DNA of 64,000 nucleotides. It comes from Brachypodius melanocephalos (lineage: Eukaryota > Chordata > Aves > Passeriformes > Pycnonotidae). Positions 50,063-61,481 of the stretch are shown here, one piece after another. The notes beneath the pieces are model-generated. The model saw only the letters and a program-made list of their open reading frames with translations, did no database searches and had not been told where the DNA came from. Positions within the stretch are counted from its first letter, which is position 1. Each line of letters opens with the position of its first letter. The DNA lies in NCBI GenBank assembly GCA_013398615.1, contig VZSR01002420.1, positions 397,613 to 461,612 on the forward strand. The letters are read 5' to 3'. The translations under genes and the position numbers were made by a program.

Positions 50063-53000
50063 GACTAATCCAAAGTAGATTGGTGTCATAAAATACTGCA
50101 CTACAATATTTTATCAAGCCCTTAGTTAATGGAGCAGTATTTCTTCCCAAGTTAAACACTTCATATATGCACGTTTTTGATTTTAACAGGCATGTTGCTC
50201 TGCTGTTTAGGAGATCTTTGGTTTGAAGCATCAGTGTGCTATGGAAAAATCCATGTGTGTGAGAATCTCCTTTGAAAGTGGGCTTTTGATATTCAGTTAG
50301 GGGAAAGGCCAATGCTTCCTGTGCAATCCACATTTCTCCTGCATGCTGTGAGTCATCCTGAATGCTCAGCTAGAGAAGCAGAACTCCCCTGGTAAGGATA
50401 GAAATGTTGCAAATGGAAAAAACTTCAGGCATACTGCAGCAGGAGCCCTCCAAAACACTGCTGACCTGATGGAGGCACAGTCAGCAAACAGAATGGCAAT
50501 GGGAGCCAGGATGGACTTGGGTCAGGGCCATATTTTTCTCCCACTTCCCTTTTTTCTGTATTGCTATAAGACTGTGTGTCTTGATTCTGATGGCACCATG
50601 TTGGTTTGTTGCCCCCTTTTTTAAGCCAAATATTAATCTGGTCCAATCTGCAGTCTTGGGTTGAGATTTTTTAAAATACTTTGAATGAGCTGTGGACTGT
50701 GATGTGAAGCTGCCTTATTATGGAACATTTGCATGCACACATGCACTGACGCCCAAGTCGAAACATGTATTTCCTCTGGAAATCACCTTCTTCTTTTGTA
50801 TGCAAATTACTGTCTTGTGAGGTATCTAAGGCTATATAGTCGGTTTCCTCTTACTTCCCTCTGGAATTAGATACTCAAGACAGAAAGCAGAGCTTGCACT
50901 TGTTGAAGCTTTGCAACTGGCTGATAGTTCACACTCTTGGGACTATCCCAGCTGTAAGGATGGGCCTAATGTTACACCTTTAGGTTCCAGAAAGGAAATT
51001 GAGCAAGGGGACCAACAGTGATGTGGGGACCCCAGTATATCAGATACCCCTCAGCCAGGGCTTTGTTACAGGGCAGGTGTGATCCCTGGGCATCAGCTGC
51101 TGAGAAACTCAGCAAAGGGACACTGCAGACAGCCCCAGTACAGTTATGTAAACAGCTACAAAACTTAGCAAGGGGGAAGTGTTGCTGTGTGGTGAAGGCA
51201 GACAGATGGGTGTGAAAGCAGACAGAATGGGAAGTGAGAGAGCTGCAATTGCTCTCTTAATGCTTTCTCCACTAGAGTTGAGCACCCAGGTGCATGTTGC
51301 ACAAACAAAGCTATTTTTAATTAAAAAAACCACCTCACATATGTATATTGAAGTATTTCATGTGCACTACTGTTTGCAATAATTGTTCTGGAAATAGACA
51401 GTGAAAATCATCACTCGAGGACGTTTTCTTTTTAAATTATTGCAGTATTCTGTGTGGTGTTGCTGTCTGGTTTCTCTTCATATTAACTTAGCTATTTTGT
51501 GTGGCTTTAGGCTCTACATTTTAGTAGATGGAATAGGTTTCATCTATGAAACGAAGGTGATAGGGTTATAAATATAGCATTTTTGTTTCTATGTTCTCAA
51601 AAATCTGTCATGAAGAGAGCTCCCTGTAAATGGTAAAAGAGTTTTGCACCAAAGAATCAGAAAACATCACATGGTAATGAATCTGCAGTGTGCCTGTTGC
51701 TAACGAGTTGACAGCAATGTTGAATGCAGTTTTCATTTACTGTCTCATGAATTGATTTTAGTTTACAGTGCTGTAGGCTAGGTCTCGTTAATTTTGTATT
51801 TTTGTTTAGTTGAATAGCAAGACCTCTGATTGGCTTGAGTGTGTTGTGTGCCCTCAGTGATGCAAGCTCCTGAGACAGTGGAACTCGAGCATGAAGAGTG
51901 ATCTGTTCATCCACTGTGCTGGGTGGAGCTTCTTCTGGGTAAAACCAGCTCAATCTGAAAGTGGACAAGAAAGTTATATCAGTCTTAATGGTCTTTTACA
52001 TGTGACAAAAACACATACAGTAAAGTGCCTTTTAGAGATTCTTATTCCTGGTCTCCCATAAGTCTCAGAAAAAATGTATTCCTTCCATTTCCTGTTTTTT
52101 CTTTAATATGAGAATTTGAACTATATTATGACTTATGCTTTTCTGTTCATAAAATCATTTTTGTTTATGATCTTTTGCTTGCCTAATAAGGTATTTCACA
52201 GAAGACTTTGGAGTGTGACATCTATTAACAGCTGCTGCTTGTGGCAGGAATGAAGGAAGATAGCTCCGAGTGGAGCTATTGGACCAAGGCACTTGATGCT
52301 TATGGTACATTTGTATATGCAGTGAGTGCGGGCATCTGCCCACAACTGCTAATACCTGCTGCTTGTACCACCTCAGCAGAAAGCTGTGCTTTCATCTGCT
52401 TTTATCAGCAACAAACATCATAGTGTTTAATGGAGGTGATTTTGTGTGTTCTGATGAAATCCCTGTGCACCCTCTCTTTGCCTCCCTGTGATATCACAGC
52501 TCTTGCTGGCACACAGCACTGACAAGCTGATATAGAGCCCAGACTCCACATCAGCTGGCACAAATACTGATTTTGTGAAACATTAGTTACCTCTTCTTTC
52601 AGGTGACTTTCCTGTCGATTTGTAAGGGTTCCTTTGTGAGAAGACCGTAGTGTTTCCACTTGACTTCCTCATAATTGTAAATGGTTCTGCAGGTCATAGC
52701 AATGAATACTGGATAACAAAATTGGTGTTTTTTGTGTACAGGGGTATCTTTAGGGCTGTCTGAATGAGGGGTCTGGCATATTTGGGCATTTGGTTGAAAC
52801 TGCTGTGGAAAATGGTGCTCCACGTTGGACTCAATGATCTGTCAGGGATAAGGACCTTACTTAAGGTCGTCTGTGTTTAAGATGTGTAAGTTATGTAAGT
52901 TGTTTACTTTGGAGATGGGGACCCCATTTTGCCATAACTGAAAAGTATTACTAAGTAGGTGTTGTCTCCCATTAACAGTGGTGGAGAGCTTGTACCTAAT

Positions 53001-53935
53001 ACAATTCTTAGGATGCTGCTCTGAAAATTTATCCCTGGACAGCCATCCCAGCTTAATTTCACTGAGGAGTGCCTGCTGACTGAGGTTGAAATGGTACTAG
53101 GAGGAGCTATAATTTCTAAAAATGAAACAGAGCTGTCAGAGGAAAGGGGTGGTCTATCCATGCGACGTGTCAGCAGACTGGAGGGGAGGGAACAAGCTGT
53201 GTCTTCAACACAGCCCCAGAAATGTTTTGAGGGTTGCAGGGGTTGTTTTTGTCTTTGGGTGTTACTAGAAGGATGCACAGCTAAAATTGCCCACCTACTC
53301 TCTCAAGGCAGTAAAGTTGTAATAAAGGCTTTCAATGCCCATCACAGAGATTTTCTGACATCTCTCTGCCTGTAGCAAACACATCTTTGGACAGGAGTCT
53401 CTCTCTGCCTGCTGTGGCTTAGCACCAGCAGCCTGGCATGCTGCAGCCACTGGGTGAGAGTAGGATGTTTTCTCTGTATTTCTTCCCTGGGATGCTATGG
53501 GAAAAGGGCCCAGAGCAGAAACTGGGTCAAACTGGGGGTATTCTTTTGTCCACACCCCCTTTGGCTTCAGCTGAGAAGCCTAGCTGGAGAGTTCACCTGA
53601 CTCACACATGCAGCTTCCTAGCTCTTTACTAACCCTTGGTTTTAAGTGTCAATTTTTCCCTGAAGAACAGTAGGATTAGTGTGTATGCTAAGTACAAAAC
53701 TCTGCATGGTATCAAATACTCAAAAGGTTAAAAAAACCTAAAGCTGTTATCAACTGCCTCAGTTAATTAAAGGGATCTATGATGTTGGCTTTTGGGGTAA
53801 TCCCTCCTTGATCTCACTTTTGAAATCAGCTGCTCAGGTGTTTACCATGAAAAATTCATGTTAAACCCAGTCCAAAAAAAAAAGAAGCATTAGTCTGTCA
53901 GAAGTGTGGTAGCACTTTTAATCCCATGTTTGTTC

Positions 53936-53951
53936 TTACTTTTTTCTTTAG
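53936..53951 (+). other. ARHGAP24: Splice acceptor of the second ARHGAP24 coding exon
   Basis: A nearly pure pyrimidine tract, CTTACTTTTTTCTTTAG, ends in AG at 53950-53951, directly before GGTACC. Using this AG joins the upstream TTG (Leu60) to GGT (Gly61) and reproduces the known KPL-GTIFLPG protein junction. Confidence 0.92.
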
Positions 53952-54039
53952 GGTACCATCTTTCTGCCTGGCAACAGGGTAATTGAGCATCCCTGCAATG
54001 AAGAAAGTCCAGGAAAGTTCCTTTTTGAAGTTGTTCCAG
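53952..54039 (+). CDS. ARHGAP24: ARHGAP24 (FilGAP) coding exon, residues 61-89 plus one base, PH domain middle
   Basis: These 88 bases encode GTIFLPGNRVIEHP then CNEESPGKFLFEVVP, and one G remains as the first base of codon 90. The donor is CCAG|gtagga, giving phase 1. It continues the exon at 19179-19358 in frame. By memory of the human protein (GTIFLPGNKVSEHPCNEENPGKFLFEVVPG, shown here in parts only as comparison), about three positions differ: K/R, S/I and N/S. The segment forms the beta4-beta6 strands of the PH domain, with the FLFEVVP strand near its end. The remaining PH domain (to about residue 125), the RhoGAP domain and the C-terminal coiled coil that binds filamin A are encoded downstream of this window. 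No frameshift or stop is present, so the gene looks intact as far as seen. Confidence 0.96.
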
Positions 54040-54227
54040 GTAGGATATTCTACTCCATATCGAAAGCCTTTGCAGTTTGTCCTCAGTGACAAATGGCCAC
54101 ATCTGTTCTGCCAGAGCAGAAGCTGAAGGTGATTAATGATTCAATTTAAGGGAAAAAAAAAAGAGGTTTAATTTGTTAATATGTTGGTTCATAATTTTTT
54201 CATTCCCCCCAGGCAGCATTTTATTTG

Positions 54228-54925
54228 TCAGTGTAAAGCAGAATTCTTCAGGGCAGGGAAGTGCCGAGTCCTGCTCTTGGATCACAACAGCCCTGTGTGT
54301 CTCTGTGGGTTGGTGGCAAAGTGGCTGGAAAACTTCCCAGCAGAAAAGCAACTGGGGGTGATCAGCAGCCCCTGTCCATGAGCCAGCAGTGCCCAGGTGA
54401 CCAAGAGGGCCAGTGACATCCTGGCCTGGATCAGCAATGGTGTGTCCAGCAGGAGCAGGGCAGGGATTGTCCCCCTGTACTGGGCACTGGAGAGGCCATC
54501 CCTGAGCGCTGTGTCCTGTTCTGGGCCCCTCCCTAAAGAAAGGCACTGAGGGGCTGGAGTGAGCCCAGAGAAGGGCAGTGGAGCTGGGGAGGGGCTGGAA
54601 CACAGCTCTGAGGAACAGCCGAGGGAGCTGGGGGGGGGGTGGTTTAGCCTGGAGAAAAGGAAGCTGGGTGGAGACCTTATTGCAGGTAACGAGTGACAGG
54701 ATGAGAGGAAATGGCCTCAAGTTGCACCAGAGGAGATTTAGATTAGATATTTGGGAAAAATTACTTCACTGAAAAGGTTGTCAAGCATTGAGACGAGCTT
54801 GTGGAAGGAGAAGTAGGGCGGTCAACCATACCTGGAGTTATTTCAAAGATGTATAGATGTGATGCTTAGGGACGTGGTTCAGTGGTAGATGTTGCAATGT
54901 TGGGTTAACGATTCAACTTGATTTT
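54228..54925 (+). mobile_element. CR1 LINE, 3' portion (sense), 5'-truncated
   Basis: The + strand follows the CR1 ORF2 C-terminal/3' region closely. Examples are agtgccgagtcctgctcttg at about 54260, tggctggaaaacttcccagc (54321 on), gatcagcaatggtgtgtcca (about 54429 on), tgtccccctgtactgggcac (about 54469 on), tttagcctggagaaaaggaa (about 54643 on) and gtgacaggatgagaggaaat (about 54694 on). It contains a G run at 54630-54639 and a deletion between the 'gagacctt' and 'gtgacaggatgag' blocks, where the usual CR1 has a longer segment. The final part after 54880 drifts and the terminal repeats are lost. The long minus-strand open frame over this element (54133-54720) is an antisense artefact. It begins about 190 bp after the exon's donor site. 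Confidence 0.92.
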
Positions 54926-57900
54926 AAGCATTTTTTCCAAACTAAACAGTTCTGGTTTTGCATCCATTCAGCCCAGTGTATTTGTTCAATATGTTCTGTT
55001 AATGCCCATATTACTTTTCAAATTACCTCCTATCAAGGCTATTTGGAAGGGCAAATAGATGGTAATGTCTGTTTTTCTTGGTTTTAAACCATTTTAGTAT
55101 CAGGGCACAAATGTAGTTGTGTTCACTGATGTGCCAAGTTATAGTATATTGTAAAAGTGTAAGAAATATGAAGTAGACTTCAGAGGTTGATTATGAAAGC
55201 CATGGGCAGTAAGGGATTATTCTGCAAAGACAGCCAATGTGGTATCTCTGAGGTTTAACTCGCCCCAATCTTGAGTCAATCAGATTGGAAAAGTTTCTCA
55301 CTGTCTTCTCAAAGTCTCTTTTTTATATGTTCAAAATATTGCAAGAAATCTATTTATTAGCATTGCAAGTCTGGAGTGGAATAAAATCTTGCTTCTGTTG
55401 GAAATGAAGAGAATTCTCCATATCTCCTGGTTTATATGACACCTTAATCTGTCTGATAATGCTGATCTTGGGGATGCTTATCCTTCATGCCCAAGTTAAG
55501 AGCGCAGTCACTCTTGTGATTTCCCAGAATGTTTGTCATGCCATCTTTCTGTGGAGTCAAGGTAAAAAGTAATTTCTAGTTGCTTTTGGGCTGAGTTCAG
55601 TATTTTTCTGGAGCATCCCTGAGAATCAGGTAGGCTTTTTTGTTTTGCTTGTTTTCAGTGCTGAGAATGGGGTTTTGAATGTGGTTTAGGATAGCACCAG
55701 TGTATTTATTTCCTCCCCTACCGTGCCCTTGCTAACAAACTTGTGGCTATAGAGACTCCATACTGGACATATTATGCCAAGGATTCATGACCAAAAAAGG
55801 GGTTTTTTTTTGAAAATCAGGACATTTCATGCCACAGCTCTGGTCTTTGGGGGATGAAATTAAAATGAAGACTCTGACTGTGGGGGAGGCATCATGGTGC
55901 AGATGTGTAGTAGTGAAGTAGAAGTGCCAACTGTATTTTATGCAAAGATGAAGTGAATATTGCCACTCTTGTCATGTCACTGTTGCTTCTCAAGGCAAGA
56001 ATTTGTCAGCCTTCTGTAATGGAGCTGTTTATCATCTGTATCCTCTTAGTGACTCAGTATAAAAGACTGACAGCAACACAACTGAGCTCATTGAGTGTAA
56101 CACAGAAAAATGCATTGTAGCTAAGGTTCTGTTTAGCCTTTGTTAGCTTTCTTACAGGCAATCAGCTATGTAGCAACAGGCTCTATTTGCACATTTTTAA
56201 AAATTTTGTTAACTGAGAAATGTATAGTGCTGAAGCTCATGCTGCTCTTGCATTATTTCCCCTGTATTAAAAGTTGAAGCAATTTTAGTTACAATCCCAA
56301 AAGCAAAAGTGACAAGTCCTCTTTTTGTCTCTCATGTCCGTGGGCGGCCTGAAAACTTGCGTGCGTGTGTTTGTTTATTGGTAATACATGCAAATTATTT
56401 TGGGAATGTACGTGGGAGTGGGTTTATACTATGAAACTAATACTCTGTATGCAGCCATCTCTGAAGATGAATGAAAAAAATGTGTGTGGAGACAAGTATC
56501 TTGCAGTTTTGATGCTGTAATTAAAATACAGATGCCTTCAATTTCCATTTTGAAAACATTCTGTTCATTCCCTAAGTCGTTAGATGATTTAATACTTAAA
56601 AATTTTCTTTTCTTTTTAAATTTGGTATGCTGACAAAGTTAATGTACAGGAGAGAAACTCTCCTATACAGCACAAGGCCCACACCACGCTTCTGTGTGGG
56701 AGTTTTCTGTGCTGGCGTCAGTGACCATGAAATGATGCCTGTGCTTATTAACAGCTTCCCTTGCACTCAGAGGAATGTTTCAGTCAACAGAAATCAGAAG
56801 AGGATTTAAATTAATACCTTTTTAGTGGGAAATGTGCACATATAGCCAAGCTGTGTGATCGGTTTTGAGTGATTGCATTGTAGTTGCTAATTGTTCTGGG
56901 CTTTATATAGTAGATAAACCCTCGTTCTGTGCATTGGTTGTGTTCTAAAGGAAGCCTGAGGTTTTCCTCTTGGTGGGCAGGTGTAATGGGGGAAGGCATC
57001 TGTGTGACCACAGAACTGAAGCAGGTGACCTTGCTATGTCTCAGTGGATTACATGTCACCTGAAGCTGCAGAACAGGAGCACAATTGAGGTTTACATGTG
57101 TGGTGGTTTGCAGACAGGATTCCTGCACTTTGTTGGCACCAGGAGCCAAGCACAGACATGTGGGAAGCTCAGGCTCCTCCACTGTTTCTTACACAAGGCT
57201 CAAGTGTCTTTTATAGAGTCACCTGGGCTCTCCAAGGGTTGCTGTCTGAAGGCGTTTTGAGCAAGTGCAGCAGCAGAGAAGCCTTGCAGCAGAGGCCTGT
57301 GGCTTTCCCAGGGATTTCTGGATGCTTGTAGGAGCTCGAAGGACTTGAATCCTCATTTTCTGATGCTCTCAGGAAGCACCACGAGCTCAGAATGATCTGG
57401 GACTATGTAGGCAATTAGTCTAGAAGAGATGATGGTTATTGAACGGAGAAAGGAATGTGCTTCATCATTGACTGGACTTTGATCCTGGAAACTGAGCTGC
57501 TGGTGCTGCTAGCCCACCAGCTGCTGTTTCTTGCGATCCTTGTGTGCTAGCTGATGTCCTTCTCTGAGTCTGATAAATCATTTTGCAGCTTGGCCTCAGG
57601 TGGGAAGCCAGATCATCAATCCAGTGATACTTCGTCATCTGGATGTTACCAAATCATGTCTTTCTTTGTCCCTGTAATGTATTAATGCAGATTTCATGAA
57701 GAATTAGCACAGAGGACAAGGTTACTTTCAGGACCATGTTCACTAGCAGGTGACCTGTTGGCATGCTCTGATCTAAATCATGAGTTTCCTTACAGACACA
57801 AATATCCTAAAGAGTTCTCTGATGAGTTTTGCAGTTGCATGAGTTTTAATATTTATTTAGTACTGTTTAAACTAGAACATAAATTTCCAAATACCCATCT

Positions 57901-59633
57901 TCAGTATTCTTTGTGGAATGCTTTGCTTGTAAACTTTGTGCATCTGTGCTGTGTTTTTTACCACTGACAAAGTATCATAGTCCAGCAGGTGCATCTGTGT
58001 GGATGAATTTGCACTTTGGTCATACTGAGGTACCAAAGTCAGTTCATCCCAATAAAAGCATTCTCTGTGCAGCCCCAAGTTATTTGTCTCCAGCTTAAGT
58101 CAGTTTTGTGCTTAGGGATTATTCAGACTGTTAGGAAAGAACTGTAATATTTCAGCAAAGTCACTTGGAGTCTCTGCTGATGCTTTCTTCTGTATTTGTG
58201 TGTCTGCTGATTTCTTGTGCCTGTGCATCCTGGGCTATATCCCTTCCTGTCAGGCAGCATGAGATTTTATCTTGAGTCATGGATGGTGGAAACTGCAGAA
58301 GGCAAGGATTACCTTGAGCACTGTCCACTTTTGTTAAAGGTCAGTTTGTTGGGCTCTTAATTAAAACCTCTGTTAGGGAGTGAAGTACTAAATTCCCAGA
58401 ACTTTGAAATAGTTATAATTTTTTTTTCCATTAGTCAGAGGAAAAGTGGCATCCAAAGGCCTTTTTCTTTGTCTCTTCATGTATTTAATTGCATGCTATA
58501 TGGCTAATTACATTTCTTGCAGTTTAGCTGTTCTGGTAGGGAGTGTGAGATGGGTTTGAGGATTGGGGTTTTTAAACTTCCTTTACGTGAAAAGTTGGAT
58601 AATAAGTGATTTTGTGCTTGTACTGCAGTAAGTTTTCACTCCTTTAAGTCAGCTGAGATTTGTATAGATAGGTCTGTGCCCCCATGGCTGAGAGTCAGGT
58701 GGGCTCTGTTTTGCACATGTGTCAGACTCATCTCCGTGTCAGTAAACAGGACCTTTAGCTTCCACAAAGCTATTGTGAGGTTTGAGAAGATAAATGGCTG
58801 CCAGTTTGTTACGAAGTTCCCAAAACCCCTTGAGTTCCCTGTTGCTGTACAGTGTCTAGCAGATTAAACCCTTTGAGACTTTTGCCATGAGTTCTCAAAT
58901 GTCTGAAATGGGAAGGCCACAGTAGGTGCTAATTTTTGCCACCCACTGATTTACAGTGGTTTTAATGAAGGGTCCATGAAGGCCTGGAAAATGTGGATTG
59001 GTAAATTTGCTTTTGTTTTTTCCCTAAGAGACGACCAGTAGGACAAAACAGGAATTACAGATACGTCTTTTCCAGCTAAAAAGGCAATTTTCTTTGCAGT
59101 GCTCCTATGTACTTTAGCAGGTTAGATACCAAGTGATTACTGTAGCTTCTACTTCAATACCCATCTCCTCTGATATCAGTACTTTTTAGTCCTGAAAGTC
59201 CTGTTGACAGTCAGACTTCTTTGGGATGGAAAAGGTTGGATTTTACAGAGAGGGACCAAGCAGGGCAGATGATTAGCTGACACTGACAGATTAGTTTGAC
59301 TGTGGGTGATACGATGCAGCATCGTGTCTCAGAGATAGCATCATGTCTCAGGGATAGAGATGTTTTAGATGGTTTTGAGCCTGTTGTTTTGAAATAGAAC
59401 TGTGTGTTTTCTGTAAGGAGGTAGCCTGGTAAGAAATAAGGGGCAAGAGTTCCCGGCCTTGTCTTCTCAGGAGTAATTGCTATGTCCTAAGTGAGGATAC
59501 ACCCACACAAACAGCAAATAGCTTTCCTCGAAGGCTTAGCAGAGTATTGGCAACACAATGCAATAAGCAAATTCTCTTCCGTTGACTTCAGGAGAAAATT
59601 GTGTATTAAGAGGTTTTCTGCCCTGATGATGCC

Positions 59634-59655
59634 CAAAAAAAAAAAAAAAAAAAAA
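59634..59655. repeat. Poly-A run (22)
   Basis: Twenty-two consecutive A residues. No retroposed sequence is recognisable upstream, so this is called a plain homopolymer and not a retrocopy tail. Confidence 0.95.
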
Positions 59656-59814
59656 GACTTTCCACAGCGCATGTGTGCACACACCTGAGTGCTGAGGGTG
59701 CTCTCTCTGCCTTTGCTGTCAAGCAGATTCTCCGTATTCCCTTTGCCATCAGCATAGCCAGCACAATTTATTTCCTTTTCTCCACAATATAAAACCCAAA
59801 CCCGAATGTTAAAT

Positions 59815-60550
59815 CATTCAGCTGCTCTGACTTCTTCCCGGTGCTGAATTCCTGACTCCTGGTATGATGCGGGCGGATTTAATTGATGCTGCCGGGAAGA
59901 TGAATGGCTCCCCCTGTATGTGCTGACAGCCAGCAGTGCCTCTTCATTAGTCGTCAGGAGCACAGGACCTCAAGGGCATTGCTGATACTGCCGACTGAAC
60001 TAATTGTACCTCTGATATCTTGTGGAGGGCGCAGACAGGCTGTTTAATCAAATGGGCACCAAGCTCTGCAGAGATATCTCTGTGTAATCGTGTATCGCGG
60101 CTTTGAACGCTGCTCTTTCCTTGTCCAAGATATCCTGAAAGCATTCCCGTCCTTATTAAGGGTGATACATTTCTCAAAAATGTACCTGGTAGAGAGCAAC
60201 CTCTCTGCGCTTGAACACATTGGCATGCACTGCCTCATTCTCATCCTTCAAAAGGTGATTCAGACCTGATTTTCTTTAAAAGTGAGTCTTGGGGGTGTGT
60301 GGAGTCAGCGAGCCAGGGAAATGAAGCTGGTGAAGCCTTGCTGCATGTTTCTCACAAGGTTAATGGTGAGGGCTCACGGGAAAGGAGCGTTTTTCCATCT
60401 TGAGCAGCAGCTCTCGTGATGCGGAATTAGTTGATGTGCCTGTAACAGTTTGGTCTCCTTAGTTTTCAGAGAAACAAAACCCAAACCATCCTCAATCCTA
60501 CATCCCTGTGAAATGAGATGGTGGGTCATGCCATTGAGCTGTTGTGGTGC
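59815..60550. promoter_or_regulatory. Candidate conserved non-coding element (CpG-retaining block)
   Basis: By hand count this block keeps about 18 CpGs in its first 620 bp, while much of the surrounding intron has almost none per kilobase. It has no simple repeats, no CR1 similarity and no credible reading frame. It carries homeodomain-like cores such as TTTAATCAAATG (about 60041-60052) and TAATTG, a CTTTGA TCF/LEF-like core near 60101-60106, and palindromic GATATC-type sites (AGAGATATCTCT at about 60071-60082). Slow decay of CpG and balanced composition are typical of enhancers conserved across vertebrates. Conservation itself was not tested, so this is inference. Confidence 0.4.
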
Positions 60551-61457
60551 CACCATAAAATTGGCTCATTTCTATACAACTCAATGCATATAATGTCCCC
60601 TTTTACCTATCTTTTGGTGCCTTTCTTGTCATGGCTACTGAGCAACAGCTGGGTGAAGTCACCAGGGTAGTTTAAAAAACCTTTTTGTTCCAGTTCCTCC
60701 TTCTGTGACATTGGACCAAGTCTTATCTTTCTGTGCCTGTGTCCACACATATTTGAGATGATACCTGCAGCACAAGCCTTGCATATTAATGGTGTCAGTC
60801 TGAATTAATGATAACCTATATACGAGGGGTTTGGGGGAGAGAGGCAAGGCTGAGATTGTGACACGTATTTCCAGAGTGACATGAGTAGTTTTGCCTCCTC
60901 CATATGGAAGATCCCTTCATGATACTGCATCTGATTCAAGATTGAGATTGGTGTCACTCAGCTTTGGGCTACTAAACAACTACCAGAAAATGTCCTGTTT
61001 ATCATGCAAGGGGAGATGAGCCACCTTTTCCCATTCAGAAGATGAGGTCACTTTTCTGGTAGAACTCAAGCACTGGTGTCTAGCAAGAAGAGCCTGCAAT
61101 CACTGATTTAAACATAATTTCCTTAAAACCTCTAAATTTCTTTAACATTTCTCTAAAACAGAAACACACCTTCATTGATTTTTTTTGTTTTCAGCCTAAG
61201 ATTAATCTGATAGTAGTTTAGGCCATCTGCTTTCAGAGTGAAGGAATTAAATCTAGATGCAAGAGCTATTTAAAAGAAAAATAAAAGAGCTCTCTCTGAA
61301 TATCTTCTCTGAGGTATGCAGCATGTGCAGAATAAACATACTTCTCCTTGCTCAGGTGGCTTGGGTGTGTAACTTTGTACATAGTGGAACATCACAAATT
61401 TTCATACATAGACCCTGTTATCTTAAATCCCATCTATCTTGGTGAATGAGTGCCTTA

Positions 61458-61481
61458 CATTTTAATGTATACATTAAAATG
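61458..61481. repeat. 24-bp perfect palindrome
   Basis: The half CATTTTAATGTA (61458-61469) is followed without spacer by its exact reverse complement (61470-61481). The match ends at both flanks (A at 61457 against G at 61482). Its core resembles that of the palindrome at 1793-1814. Function is unknown. Confidence 0.9.

Larger units (their letters stand above)
19359..53951 (+). other. ARHGAP24: ARHGAP24 intron splitting the PH domain (34.6 kb)
   Basis: The intron starts with GTAAGTG and ends in a strong pyrimidine tract with TTTAG, and it is phase 0. The human counterpart is, as I recall, also very long. Contents by stretch: 19359-23350 is unique AT-rich sequence with a T run at 19703-19718. 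23350-24262 is a CR1 fragment. 24263-32148 is unique sequence with only short homopolymers. 32149-32264 is a T run and assembly gap. 32265-46194 is unique sequence with no gene I recognise. 46195-46970 is a second CR1 fragment. 46971-53951 includes an unexplained ORF near 49.1 kb and a candidate regulatory block near 49.8-50.06 kb. No nested gene on either strand could be identified. The longest open frames (about 130-140 codons) resemble no protein I know and fit chance expectation for this length. Confidence 0.9.

Noticed and set aside
52820..52865. Short stretch resembling the CR1 3' end (gttggactcaatgatct)
   Set aside because: The match is under 20 bp with no flanking CR1 sequence, too short to call an insertion.
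52904..53278. 124-codon minus-strand open frame near the second coding exon
   Set aside because: Considered as a decayed retroelement or pseudogene, but no motif could be named on either strand.
54133..54720. Longest minus-strand open frame (195 codons)
   Set aside because: It lies almost wholly antisense to the CR1 3' fragment. Its Pro/Leu/His-rich translation has no family likeness and is an artefact of the GC-rich repeat.
59630..59660. Poly-A run as a possible retrocopy tail
   Set aside because: No coding remnant, polyadenylation signal spacing or target-site duplication was seen beside it.
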